Positions 55,512-64,000 of a stretch of DNA of 64,000 nucleotides are shown here, one piece after another. The stretch comes from Trichococcus palustris (GTDB lineage: Bacteria; Bacillota; Bacilli; Lactobacillales; Aerococcaceae), in NCBI RefSeq assembly GCF_900114465.1, contig NZ_FOTD01000003.1:62001-126000 (forward strand), written 5' to 3'. The translations under genes and the position numbers were made by a program. The notes below the pieces were generated by a model. That model was not told the DNA's origin and made no database searches. It saw nothing but the letters and a program-made list of their open reading frames with translations. Within the stretch, counting starts at the first letter, position 1. The number at the start of each line of letters is the position of its first letter.

Positions 55512-56603
55512 ATGTTCTTAGCTTGGAAAGAAATAAAGCATTCAAAAACAAGATTCTCATTGATCATCGGCGTGATGGTATTGGTTTCCTACTTAGTATT
55601 TTTTCTGGTGGGGTTAGCTTACGGATTGGCGCAAGATAATCGCACAAGCGTCGATAAATGGCAGGCGGACGGCATCGTCTTGACGGATGAATCGAATACG
55701 AACATCAATATGTCCATGCTCAATTTAGGCGCTGTCAAGGATGTCGAGGCGAAGGATATCGCGGTGTTGGGACAGGCGCCCAACGTTGTCAGAAAAAAGG
55801 GGACAACGGGAGATAGCACCAAAATCAATGTAACCTTCTTCGGCATCGAAACTGATCAATTCATCATGCCGAAAGTCATTGAAGGGGAAGCTTTTCGAAA
55901 GGATGATGAGGTCATCGCGGACATCAGCCTGAAAGAAGAGGACGGCATCGAATTGGGAGATACGTTGCAGCTTGCGGGATCAGAAAAAGAAGTTAAAGTG
56001 GTAGGTTTCACCAAAGATGCCAAATTTAACGTAGCCCCTGTTTTGTATACAACGGTTTCCACTTTCCAGGATATCCGTTTTGAACAAGTGGATAAAACGG
56101 AAAACGGCCGTGTCAGTGCCCTTATCGTGAGGGGGAGCAACAACTCGCTTAATGGCATCACCATCAATAATGACGGCTTGAAAGTGTATCCGATTGCGGA
56201 CTACATCAATAAGATTCCGGGATACAACGCGCAAGTACTGACATTCGGCCTGATGATCGGCTTCCTGGTCGTGATTGCAGCAGTGGTAATCGGCATCTTC
56301 ATCTACGTCCTGACCATCCAAAAAACGAGTATATTCGGTGTTATGAAGGCACAAGGCATTTCATCGAGCTATATCGCCAAATCTGTCGTTGCGCAGACAT
56401 TTCTATTGGCAGTGATTGGTGTCGGTATCGGTCTACTGTTGACGGTCGGAACATCATTGGTATTGCCGGCAGCTGTCCCTTATCGGACGAACCCAGTTTT
56501 CTTGGCAGGCATAACGGCGATATTGATCATCATGGCAATATTGGGAGCATTGTTCTCTGTACGGGCCGTTGTAAAAATCGATCCTCTAAAAGCAATCGGA
56601 TAG
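55512..56603 (+). CDS. ABC transporter permease, FtsX/MacB type
   Basis: 363 residues. First membrane helix at the N-terminus (after WKEIKHSKTRF), a large extracytoplasmic domain (about 40-230), then three helices (about 240-360), typical of FtsX-like permeases that move hydrophobic compounds or transmit force. ATG 55512 has AGAAGGG at 9-nt spacing and matches the family start MFLAWKEIKHSK; ATG 55491 lacks a site. Paired with the ATPase next door. Confidence 0.88.
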   Translation: MFLAWKEIKHSKTRFSLIIGVMVLVSYLVFFLVGLAYGLAQDNRTSVDKWQADGIVLTDESNTNINMSMLNLGAVKDVEAKDIAVLGQAPNVVRKKGTTGDSTKINVTFFGIETDQFIMPKVIEGEAFRKDDEVIADISLKEEDGIELGDTLQLAGSEKEVKVVGFTKDAKFNVAPVLYTTVSTFQDIRFEQVDKTENGRVSALIVRGSNNSLNGITINNDGLKVYPIADYINKIPGYNAQVLTFGLMIGFLVVIAAVVIGIFIYVLTIQKTSIFGVMKAQGISSSYIAKSVVAQTFLLAVIGVGIGLLLTVGTSLVLPAAVPYRTNPVFLAGITAILIIMAILGALFSVRAVVKIDPLKAIG

Positions 56604-56613
56604 GAGAGTAAAG

Positions 56614-57291
56614 ATGAAATTAATTGAATTGATTGATGTTTCCCGTTCTTTTGGAGAAGGGGAAATGAAAGTAGATGCACTTAAAAAAACTAATTTTTCT
56701 GTTGAGGCGGGGGAATTTGTCGCCGTCATCGGACCGAGCGGGTCCGGCAAAAGCACATTCTTGACGATTACGGGAGGACTACAGACACCTTCAGAAGGGA
56801 AAGTCATGATAAACGGGAATCCCTTCAGCGAAGTGTCGGAAAAGAAACGCGCAAAACTTCGCTTTGAGGAAATCGGATTCATATTGCAAGCCTCCAATTT
56901 GGTTCCGTTTTTGACGGTCCAAGATCAGCTGCATTTGGCGAACAAAGTAGCAAAGTCAAAAGTGGATAGAGAAAAACGGGATTCCCTTTTGGAAGAACTG
57001 GGCATTATGGATTTGAAAAATAAATTCCCGAGCGACCTTTCAGGCGGACAACGCCAGCGGGTAGCCATCGCGAGAGCATTGTACCATGATCCTTCCGTTA
57101 TCCTGGCGGATGAACCTACCGCTAGCTTGGATACACAAAAAGCATTTGAGGTTGTCGAAATTTTGGCGAGAGAAACAAAGCTTAAAAAGAAAGCGACAAT
57201 CATGGTTACTCACGACGAACGACTGATTGGATATTGTGATAAAATATATGTGATGAAAGATGGCGTCTTGACCGAAAGGGAAAAAATCTGA
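56614..57291 (+). CDS. ABC transporter ATP-binding protein (LolD/MacB type)
   Basis: 225 residues. Walker A GPSGSGKST, Q loop, signature LSGGQRQRVAIARAL, Walker B VILADEPTASLD, H loop TMVTHDERL-like (IMVTHDERL). Follows the permease by 10 bp. Together probably an exporter under the upstream MarR-type regulator. Confidence 0.92.
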   Translation: MKLIELIDVSRSFGEGEMKVDALKKTNFSVEAGEFVAVIGPSGSGKSTFLTITGGLQTPSEGKVMINGNPFSEVSEKKRAKLRFEEIGFILQASNLVPFLTVQDQLHLANKVAKSKVDREKRDSLLEELGIMDLKNKFPSDLSGGQRQRVAIARALYHDPSVILADEPTASLDTQKAFEVVEILARETKLKKKATIMVTHDERLIGYCDKIYVMKDGVLTEREKI

Positions 57292-57328
57292 CATGCTGTG
57301 AGTTGGAAAAAAGAAGCCCAAGAAAGAT

Positions 57329-57367
57329 AGAGTCAGAAAATGGTTACTTATTTCTGGCTCTTTTTTA
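57329..57367 (+). terminator. Terminator after ABC exporter genes
   Basis: AGAGTCAGAAA pairs with TTTCTGGCTCT and is followed by T6. Confidence 0.8.
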
Positions 57368-57472
57368 AAACCTTTTGCTTTAGATGAGTAATTGTTTAGT
57401 GGGCTGCTGTGGCACCCCATAGGAATCAATAGTATGAGCTGTGATCATTTCAGTGATAAGGGGGAATAGGAA

Positions 57473-57874
57473 ATGGAAAGCGTGAAAATCTATTTACTTA
57501 CTTTAGCAGTGTTCTTTCTGGTGGATATCGTCTGGCTAGGTGTCATATCCAAGAATCTCTACAAAAAATATCTGGGGCACTTGATGACACCGACGGTCAA
57601 TTGGACAGCCGCAATCATTTTTTATCTACTGTTCATTGCGGGGTTGGTCTTTTTCGTCATCAACCCGGCGCTTGCAAAGGGAAGTCTTCTTTATGCCATT
57701 CTTGCGGGAGGTTTTTTCGGGCTCATCGCCTATGGGACCTACGATTTGACGAATCTTGCCACGTTGAAGGACTGGCCATTGCTTATTACAGTCATCGACC
57801 TCGTCTGGGGAACATTCCTTAACGCGGCTACAGCGGGAATCACCTACGTTGTTGCAGAGAAGTTCTTTTTTTAA
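57473..57874 (+). CDS. DUF2177 family membrane protein
   Basis: 133 residues, four hydrophobic helices. LAVFFLVDIVWLGVI, GGFFGLIAYGTYDLTNLATLKDWP and DLVWGTFLNAATAG are typical of the DUF2177 family, whose function is unknown. AAGGGGG precedes ATG 57473. Followed after 34 bp by the DhaL-DegV gene. Confidence 0.85.
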   Translation: MESVKIYLLTLAVFFLVDIVWLGVISKNLYKKYLGHLMTPTVNWTAAIIFYLLFIAGLVFFVINPALAKGSLLYAILAGGFFGLIAYGTYDLTNLATLKDWPLLITVIDLVWGTFLNAATAGITYVVAEKFFF

Positions 57875-57908
57875 TTTTTTTAGAATAGCCTAAGACAGGA
57901 GCGATAAA

Positions 57909-59702
57909 ATGAGCGTTCAATATTTGGATAGTGAAAAATTATATTATTCTTTTGTTTCTGGAGCACAGGAAGTCATTAAAAATAAAAAAACATTGAATGA
58001 AATCAATGTTTTTCCGGTTGCGGACGGCGATACCGGGAGTAATCTTTCATCAACGATGCACGCCATCATATTAGACGCCAAAATACTGCATACCGTCAAA
58101 GCTACGATGGGCACCATAGCAGACGCAGCGTTGAACGGGGCCAGGGGGAACTCCGGCATCATCATTGCGCAATACATAAACGGCATATTCATGAGCCTGC
58201 TTGACGAAGAGAAAATCAACATGGTTTCCTTTGCCGAGACCGTAAAGAATGCAGTCCCATACGCCTACAAAGCTATTGCGAATCCCGTCGAAGGGACCAT
58301 CATCACTGTCATCAAAGATTGGGCGGAATCCATATACAGAAACAAGGATAAGGCCGCTGATTTTCAAGAGTTGTTTTCGGAAGCGATGACGGATGCATCG
58401 CATTCTTTGGAGATGACAACAAAGCAGTTGCAGGTTCTCGAAAATTCCAATGTGGTCGATTCAGGCGCGAAAGGATTTGTCCATTTCATCAATGGCTTTT
58501 TGGATTTTTTAAAATCCGGCAAGTTGGGAACGGAACTGGTCGAGGCTGACGAAGATTTTTCATTCAATGAAGATTTGATACACAGCAATCAAGAGATCCT
58601 GCACAGATACTGTACGGAAGCCTTGGTTACCGGCGAATTCATCAATCATGAAGCCATAAAAGAGTCGCTTTCGCAATTCGGCGATTCGCTGATCGTTGCG
58701 GGAAATGATCGGAAAGCAAGGATACATATCCATACGAACACTCCCGAAAAAATATTCCAGGTTCTCAGGACAGCAGGAGTCATCGTTCAACAGAAAGCAG
58801 ATGATATGGTCCGGCAAAATGAAGATGCTTTTGAACGCAAGTACGATATCGCTTTGGTAACGGATTCCATTGCCGATGTTCCTCAGGAAGTGATCGATCG
58901 TTTTCAAGTTCATATGGTTCCGTTATCGCTGCATTTCGAGGGGACCTCCTATTTGGATAAGTTGACGATGACGGCGGAAATATTTTATCCTATACTGGAT
59001 GAAATCGCCGAATACCCCACGAGTTCACAGCCCAATCCCGTCGTCATAGAAAGTTATCTGCGCGCGTTGACCGATCATTACAAGAAGGTCATCATCGTGA
59101 CGGTGGCCAAGGAACAAAGCGGGACCTACAGCGTCTTCCGTAAGGCTGCGGAAAAATATGCAGGGGAAGGGAAGCAAGTTGTGGTCATCGACTCGAAAAA
59201 AAATTCCGGTGCGGAAGGCCTCCTTGTCATGAAGGCAGCCGAGTTGATTCATTCCGGCAAAGGGATGGAGGAAATCGTCCGAGAAATCGAATCCTTGAGG
59301 GAGAAAACGAATATTCTAGTAAGCGTCAATACCTTGAAGTATATGGTCAGATCCGGAAGGTTGGGGAAAGTCTCGGGCTTCGCGGCAAAAGCGCTCAACT
59401 TAAAGCCGGTGATATCCATCGATAACATCGGCAAAGGGAAAATCGAAAAGAATGCCTTCAGCGAAAAGGCAAATATGCGCAAAATAATGGGTATGTTAAA
59501 TGAAGTCAATAAAAAAGATAAGATCACGAGATATGCCATTGTTCACGCAAATGATGCAAGCAGGGCGGAGGTGTTCAGCCTGCGATGCACGAAATTGCTG
59601 GGGAAAGAGCCGGAATATATAATGAATATATCGACCATTGTAGGGATGAGCGCAGGGGTCGGCAGTGTCGCCGTTTCATACATGTGTGAGGAGGGAAAAT
59701 AG
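57909..59702 (+). CDS. DhaL (DAK2)-DegV fusion protein, fatty-acid kinase-like
   Basis: 597 residues. N-terminal DhaL domain (about 1-200): [11 protein letters not shown] with Mg-binding Asp39 and Asp41, [13 protein letters not shown]. Middle FakA-type domain (about 225-300, [11 protein letters not shown]). C-terminal DegV/FakB domain (about 310-597): [32 protein letters not shown]. It combines the kinase and the lipid-binding partner (FakA and FakB) in one chain, in place of the FakA C-terminal domain. Near its end the usual HxGPG of FakB reads SAGVG, so the His that holds the lipid carboxylate is missing. AGGAGCG precedes ATG. Confidence 0.88.
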   Translation: MSVQYLDSEKLYYSFVSGAQEVIKNKKTLNEINVFPVADGDTGSNLSSTMHAIILDAKILHTVKATMGTIADAALNGARGNSGIIIAQYINGIFMSLLDEEKINMVSFAETVKNAVPYAYKAIANPVEGTIITVIKDWAESIYRNKDKAADFQELFSEAMTDASHSLEMTTKQLQVLENSNVVDSGAKGFVHFINGFLDFLKSGKLGTELVEADEDFSFNEDLIHSNQEILHRYCTEALVTGEFINHEAIKESLSQFGDSLIVAGNDRKARIHIHTNTPEKIFQVLRTAGVIVQQKADDMVRQNEDAFERKYDIALVTDSIADVPQEVIDRFQVHMVPLSLHFEGTSYLDKLTMTAEIFYPILDEIAEYPTSSQPNPVVIESYLRALTDHYKKVIIVTVAKEQSGTYSVFRKAAEKYAGEGKQVVVIDSKKNSGAEGLLVMKAAELIHSGKGMEEIVREIESLREKTNILVSVNTLKYMVRSGRLGKVSGFAAKALNLKPVISIDNIGKGKIEKNAFSEKANMRKIMGMLNEVNKKDKITRYAIVHANDASRAEVFSLRCTKLLGKEPEYIMNISTIVGMSAGVGSVAVSYMCEEGK

Positions 59703-59703
59703 G

Positions 59704-60480
59704 ATGAATCCATTCATAGTCAGCGCACTCGTTTTATGGGTCTATTTTACGATCATTTTCTTGGTTGCGCAAAAATTGAAAAACAATTCCATCGTAGACA
59801 GCTTTTGGGGGCCGGCTTTTCTTCTGGTTGCGATTTCGTCACTGTTGGTTGATGGGAGTCTGGGCGTACGGGCGGTCGTTTTGGCATTCCTGGTTGCGCT
59901 TTGGGCGTTTCGACTGTTTTTATATATCACAATCCGGAATTGGAATAAGCCTGAGGATTATCGCTATATCAACATGCGGGAAAAATGGGGGACATCCTAT
60001 GCCCGATTGAAGGCATATGCGAACGTTTTTCTGCTTCAGGGCATACTGGCCTATATCATTTCCCTCCCGATTATGGTGACCAGTGCATCTGACATGCAAC
60101 AGATGAAAGCCATCAATTATTTGGGCGTGCTTTTGTGGGTCACCGGCTTTGTTTTTGAGAGCGTCGGCGATGCCCAATTGAAGGCTTTCAAGGCGGATAA
60201 GAATTATAAAGGCAAACTGATGACTGAAAAATTATGGCAATATACAAGACATCCTAACTATTTTGGAGAATCGGTCATGTGGTGGGGCATTTTCCTGGTT
60301 TCGCTATCGGGAACGAGAGATCTATTTACGGTCGTCAGTCCGGTAATCATAACGCTCCTGCTCCTCTTTGTTTCGGGGGTACCGCTGCTGGAGAAGAAAT
60401 ACGAAGGCAGGGAAGACTTTGCAGCATATTCGCGCAGAACGAACAAATTTTTCCCTTGGTTTCCGAAGAAAGAACAATAA
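59704..60480 (+). CDS. DUF1295/steroid 5-alpha-reductase-like membrane protein
   Basis: 258 residues, six or seven membrane helices. [14 protein letters not shown] and the C-terminal [24 protein letters not shown] are typical of DUF1295, a family related to 5-alpha-reductases and isoprenyl methyltransferases. ATG 59704 follows GAGGAGGG and begins just after the fusion gene; the frame open from 59665 lies inside that gene. Substrate unknown; the next-door lipid-binding fusion gene hints at lipid metabolism. Confidence 0.86.
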   Translation: MNPFIVSALVLWVYFTIIFLVAQKLKNNSIVDSFWGPAFLLVAISSLLVDGSLGVRAVVLAFLVALWAFRLFLYITIRNWNKPEDYRYINMREKWGTSYARLKAYANVFLLQGILAYIISLPIMVTSASDMQQMKAINYLGVLLWVTGFVFESVGDAQLKAFKADKNYKGKLMTEKLWQYTRHPNYFGESVMWWGIFLVSLSGTRDLFTVVSPVIITLLLLFVSGVPLLEKKYEGREDFAAYSRRTNKFFPWFPKKEQ

Positions 60481-60590
60481 ACTTTCCAGGGACCGGACTT
60501 CAAATTAAAAAGCTGTCGGCCGTTTTTTTCTGAGCGAGATGAGCTTCAAAATTACGGGTTCCGATGAAGGCGTGCTTTGATTACACAAAT

Positions 60591-60640
60591 AGGGGGCGGG
60601 ACACATCATGATAAATGATGTATCCCGCCCCCTTGTTTTT
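60591..60640. terminator. Bidirectional terminator (GGCGG family)
   Basis: AGGGGGCGGGA-C-ACATCAT, loop, ATGATGT-A-TCCCGCCCCCT then TGTTTTT. Between convergent genes. Confidence 0.88.
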
Positions 60641-60652
60641 CTCGTGGTGCTT

Positions 60653-63337
60653 TTAAGCGTTTTTCTCGTTTTCAGGCGACGTTTGGTTGTTCGCAATTTT
60701 CTTCCTTGATAACAAGAGCAGCAGGAGGACAGAAGCAGCGCTTACCGCTGCGCCGGCAATGGCATAAGGCGTTCTGTAGGTGAAGGTTATCTGATGTTCG
60801 CCTTGGCTGATGGGGACTGCCAACAAGCTGTCCAAGGCTTTTTCGGTTTCAACCGGCTCGCCATCGATTGCGACAGTCCAGCCTTCACTGTAAGGGATGG
60901 TGGTCATCAGCACTTGGTCATCTCCTTTGATATGCACGGTGCCTTCGATGTGGGTCTGGCTGAAATCGGAAATTTCCATGCCCTCTGTTTGTCTGTCCGC
61001 GATGACTTGTTCAAAACTGTTTTGGTCAAATTCGTAGAGTTTCAAATCCTGGATCCTGATGTTATCCCCAATCAACTCAATCGTGAAGGTTACATTCTCT
61101 CCAGCTTGGTTACTGGCGATGTTTATCACCTGATCATTGCGGTATGTCTTGTAGTAGTCCAGTTTGACGTCATTCAAATATAGGTTAGCATTCTTGTCAT
61201 CAATCCCGGAATCCAGAATCAGATAGTAAGGGTTGTTCGTTTCCGGCGTGAATTGAAATTCAATTCTTGATACCATGCCGGCTGCGGCCTTGAAGTAAGT
61301 CGTGTTTTGATAATCTGCTGTATTGGAAGTCACATTCTGGAACACGGTGGAGTCAAATGTTTTTAAAGCGAAAAAAGGTTGGGTGCTCGATTGGTCAGTG
61401 AACGCATCCAGCAATTGTTCCTGCATCAAAATCGGCTGGTTGTCGATGAGCTTCAAATCCAATACGCTTTTTGAAACGCCGAATGCCAATGATAAGGCAT
61501 AAGGATTTTCATACGTCGTCGTTCGCGCGGTTTCCGAAGATAATGCGTATTTCTGGAGATCGGGACGGGTCGCATTGCGATTTATTTGATAGATTGCTTT
61601 ATCGTCATAAATGTATTCGGGCAGCTTCTTGTCCTGGATTTGATATTTCACGCCGAACAAAGCATCCGTAAAAAGGGTACCGGTAGAATAGACAACGAAA
61701 CCATTCCCTTCAGGGAAGCCCAGCGAGCCGAATAGGGCCGGGATTTCTTTTTCGAAGGTGGAGCTGAAATGGTTGATACCCGCGTAATTCGCCTGGAAAC
61801 TGTCATTCTTGGATCGTTGAAACGTTTTTTCGATGCGATAGAAATCATCTTTGGGCATCCGAATATCTTTCAGCGCATCTGCAAGGACGACCTGATAATC
61901 GTTAAATTGGTCATACTTCACGTAGCCGAGTCGGAAGAGATCGATAGCTGCATTTGCCGTCATTTCCGCTACTGTCAAGAACAGCAGCAGGTAAGGCATC
62001 CATTTATAATTATTTTCCCGTAGCATCAGGAAAATAAGGAACAATACAACTAAAATCGAGCTCGCCAAGACTTGAGCAGGCTCAAGAAATGCGAAGCCTT
62101 TTTTGATGACATAAATGGCGCTTACGGCACTGACGACAAGGATGGAGCAAGCTAGCGGCAAGGGAAAGACTTTTGACTTCTGCAGGCTCCGGAATCCATT
62201 TAATAGGAAGAAAAAGCAGATGGTGAACGAAAATCTGTAGGGATACCAAATCGGATATTGCCCGGCATGCCATAACTTATTGATGAACTGAACGTTCATC
62301 GCCAAGAAAAAGAAAACAGTCAACAAAAGAGAGACGATCCTTTCTTTTTTGGAGAAAGCTTCGTTTGCAAAATAATAGATGAAAGCTAGAAGCGCGAGGG
62401 TCCCAATGAATACATTGGGGAGCCCTGTCGGCATCTGGTCGAAATTGAATGCGCCGATATAGAATTTCGACAGGATTTCTGCAGGGGGATAGGCAAAACT
62501 CCAATCAATCATATCGTTTGTATAGCTGGCTTTGCTGCCCAACAGAGAGTAGAAGGTCGGCAACAACAACAGTGCGCTCAATCCCGCCCCAAGTGCGGAA
62601 AAGAAAACAAACCGGGAAAACTGCACAATGAAATCTTTTGCTTTCGATTTAAGGGACGGTAATCCGGACAGATCTTTTTTCGAGAACGCAAAAAGGAAAT
62701 AGAATCCGAGGAACAAGCAGATCATAAAGCCGATATAATAATTCGAAAAAAGCATGATGCCAAGGAAAAGGCTATACAGAACACCTTTTTTTCCGTCGAT
62801 CAGCCTTTCCAGTCCCAATACGATGAGCGGTAAAAAAACCAAACCATCCAGCCACATGACGTTCAACTGGTTGACGATGACATAACCCATCAGGGCATAG
62901 CTGACCGAAAAAGTCGGAACAAGCAAGCCTTTCCCTTCGAATCTGGCAATCAGCAAATAGGCAAAGGTCAAACTGGAGAAAGCTATTTTCAATAAAATCA
63001 ATAAGGTTACCGCCACAGGCAATAGTTTTTGGGGAGAAAATAAGAAAATAAGGTTAAACGGGCTCATCAGATAGTATGCCCAAAGGCCAACCATATCCCC
63101 GCCGATCGCCTTGGTGAAAGAATAAAACAAAGCTGAAGGTTCAGATAAGAGGGTATGACGATAGTAACTGAAGAAATCCACATATTGTTGCCCCAAGTCA
63201 ACCGTCAGCAACGTATTGTCTCCGAAAGGATAAACGCCCATTACAGCGTAAATGGTAGTCATGATGAAGAGCGGCAAAAAGAAAGCGATCAATAACGTTT
63301 CTTTATTCTTTACCATGGTTGGAAAATGTTTAAGCAT
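60653..63337 (-). CDS. YfhO-family polytopic membrane protein
   Basis: 894 residues. About a dozen membrane helices in the first 480 residues (including GDNTLLTVDLGQQYVDFFSYYRH, the GT-C-like acidic loop), a large extracytoplasmic domain (about 490-860) and a final helix (about 865-885). Family PF09586; Bacillus YfhO is needed for sugar decoration of lipoteichoic acid together with GtcA and CsbB. Start: minus-strand ATG 63337 with GGAGG about 10 nt upstream; the frame extends 20 codons further without a site. No GtcA/CsbB genes nearby. Confidence 0.88.
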   Translation of the reverse strand: MLKHFPTMVKNKETLLIAFFLPLFIMTTIYAVMGVYPFGDNTLLTVDLGQQYVDFFSYYRHTLLSEPSALFYSFTKAIGGDMVGLWAYYLMSPFNLIFLFSPQKLLPVAVTLLILLKIAFSSLTFAYLLIARFEGKGLLVPTFSVSYALMGYVIVNQLNVMWLDGLVFLPLIVLGLERLIDGKKGVLYSLFLGIMLFSNYYIGFMICLFLGFYFLFAFSKKDLSGLPSLKSKAKDFIVQFSRFVFFSALGAGLSALLLLPTFYSLLGSKASYTNDMIDWSFAYPPAEILSKFYIGAFNFDQMPTGLPNVFIGTLALLAFIYYFANEAFSKKERIVSLLLTVFFFLAMNVQFINKLWHAGQYPIWYPYRFSFTICFFFLLNGFRSLQKSKVFPLPLACSILVVSAVSAIYVIKKGFAFLEPAQVLASSILVVLFLIFLMLRENNYKWMPYLLLFLTVAEMTANAAIDLFRLGYVKYDQFNDYQVVLADALKDIRMPKDDFYRIEKTFQRSKNDSFQANYAGINHFSSTFEKEIPALFGSLGFPEGNGFVVYSTGTLFTDALFGVKYQIQDKKLPEYIYDDKAIYQINRNATRPDLQKYALSSETARTTTYENPYALSLAFGVSKSVLDLKLIDNQPILMQEQLLDAFTDQSSTQPFFALKTFDSTVFQNVTSNTADYQNTTYFKAAAGMVSRIEFQFTPETNNPYYLILDSGIDDKNANLYLNDVKLDYYKTYRNDQVINIASNQAGENVTFTIELIGDNIRIQDLKLYEFDQNSFEQVIADRQTEGMEISDFSQTHIEGTVHIKGDDQVLMTTIPYSEGWTVAIDGEPVETEKALDSLLAVPISQGEHQITFTYRTPYAIAGAAVSAASVLLLLLLSRKKIANNQTSPENEKNA

Positions 63338-63431
63338 GCTGCACATTCCTCCGTTTAGATGAAAGTCTTTAAAATACCTTATATAAAAATAACACAAAGG
63401 GAGGTGTAATGCATTTATTTTTCAGCTTCAA

Positions 63432-63459
63432 TTGTAATGACATCTTTTTTTGATATAAT
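63432..63459 (+). promoter_or_regulatory. Predicted promoter of the penicillin-binding protein gene
   Basis: TTGTAA, 16 bp, TATAAT, about 42 bp before the start. Confidence 0.6.
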
Positions 63460-63500
63460 AGGGTATTGAAAATGAATTTAGGTTTTAGGAAGGTGTTCAA

Positions 63501-64000
63501 TTGGAAGATAACGGCCAACAACAAAGAAAGAAAAAATCGCATGTCCCATTTCGCTTGAACCTACTCTTTTTCATAGTATTTGCCCTGTTCTCTGCAGTCA
63601 TTTTCCGATTAGGCTTTCTGCAGATCATCAGGGGAGATGAGTTTGAAGCAATTGTAAAAAGGACAGAAACAACGCTGGTGACAGAGTCTGTACCGCGTGG
63701 CTTAATATATGATAGCGATGGCACGGTATTGGTCGGCAATGAGCCGCAACACGCCATCACCTATACAAGGGGGGCGAATACAACCGCTGCTGATATGGCA
63801 GCTGTCGCTTCAGTATTGGGAGGGTTGATAAAGGTTGATAGCGAGAGCCTTACCGAAAGGGATTTAAAGGATTATTGGATAGCGGTCCACAATGAAGAGT
63901 TGCTGGCTCGTTTGACGGATGCTGAAAAACTATTGCCGGGTTCTGAATTATATGACCTTGAATTGGGGAAAATAACCCCCGAAGAAATTAATTTTTCAGA
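63501..64000 (+). CDS. Class B penicillin-binding protein, 3' end outside window
   Basis: The frame opens at TTG 63501 (AGGAAGGTG upstream) and stays open to the window end (166 codons). Basic cytoplasmic start (QQQRKKKSH), one membrane helix (about 20-43), then the PBP dimerisation region with VPRGLIYDSDGTVLVGN, the conserved R-G-x-I-x-D motif. Resembles PBP2B/PbpB transpeptidases of Listeria and Enterococcus. The transpeptidase domain with SxxK is beyond the window. Confidence 0.9.
   Translation, partial: MEDNGQQQRKKKSHVPFRLNLLFFIVFALFSAVIFRLGFLQIIRGDEFEAIVKRTETTLVTESVPRGLIYDSDGTVLVGNEPQHAITYTRGANTTAADMAAVASVLGGLIKVDSESLTERDLKDYWIAVHNEELLARLTDAEKLLPGSELYDLELGKITPEEINFS

Overview
The window is a contiguous chromosomal segment from a low-to-mid GC Firmicute of the order Lactobacillales. 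The housekeeping gene order follows the Bacillus/Enterococcus core (stp-prkC-rsgA-rpe-thiN-rpmB-asp23-fakA-like-recG-plsX-acpP ... rnc-smc-ftsY-ylxM-ffh-rpsP-khpA-rimM-trmD-rplS). The oppDFBCA order, the CtsR-type clpB promoter and the protein sequences fit a Carnobacteriaceae member. Trichococcus is my best guess, but it is an inference from base composition and general family resemblance. I see no phage, IS element, CRISPR array, tRNA or rRNA.

Layout. 1-5500: Ser/Thr phosphatase (5' end cut by the window) and PASTA kinase, then rsgA, rpe and thiamine pyrophosphokinase. 5500-11800: rpmB (minus), Asp23 protein, DhaL/FakA-like protein, recG, plsX, acpP. 12000-17900: an oligopeptide ABC operon (oppDFBCA) between acpP and rnc, where many Firmicutes keep the two genes close. 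17900-28700: rnc, smc, a HAD phosphatase, ftsY, ylxM, ffh, rpsP, khpA, rimM, trmD, rplS. 28800-31800: an unknown small protein and a yitU/yitV/yitW-like group. 31900-39960: CtsR-controlled clpB, an nfeD-floA-unknown operon, a TIM-barrel isomerase, tgt, yajC, comN-like. 40600-43340: adhE behind a strong promoter with cre and Rex-like sites. 43600-46290: DtxR-family metal regulator, dinB, ZIP transporter. 46800-49830: ytkL-ytoI-nrnA. Then zwf (minus), cshB-like helicase, DUF1189 protein (minus), sodA, a MarR/OhrR-like regulator, an ABC exporter pair, DUF2177, a DhaL-DegV fusion, a DUF1295 protein, a YfhO-family protein (minus) and the start of a class B penicillin-binding protein cut by the window end.

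Most unusual is what lies between genes. A composite intergenic element of about 300-400 bp occurs three times (2796-3092, 29284-29685 reversed, 46301-46668). In each copy one end is a terminator-like hairpin (GGGAC-N4-GTCC core) placed 9-23 bp after the stop codon of the adjoining gene. Behind it lie conserved blocks with related inverted ends and exchangeable stem-loop inserts. The same hairpin core also occurs alone after three other genes. A second family of GC-rich terminators (GGCGG...ATCAT/ATGAT...CCGCC) occurs four times. Other regulatory signals include a near-identical TGTAAA-N10-TTTACA inverted repeat over the -35 boxes of rpsP and rplS, an L19-leader-like structure, a DtxR-type palindrome before the metal regulator, and an operator-like repeat straddling the -10 box of the MarR gene.

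Many genes, including acpP, appear to start with TTG. Start codons below were chosen from ribosome-binding-site spacing and family N-termini. All family assignments come from reading the sequence; no database search was run.
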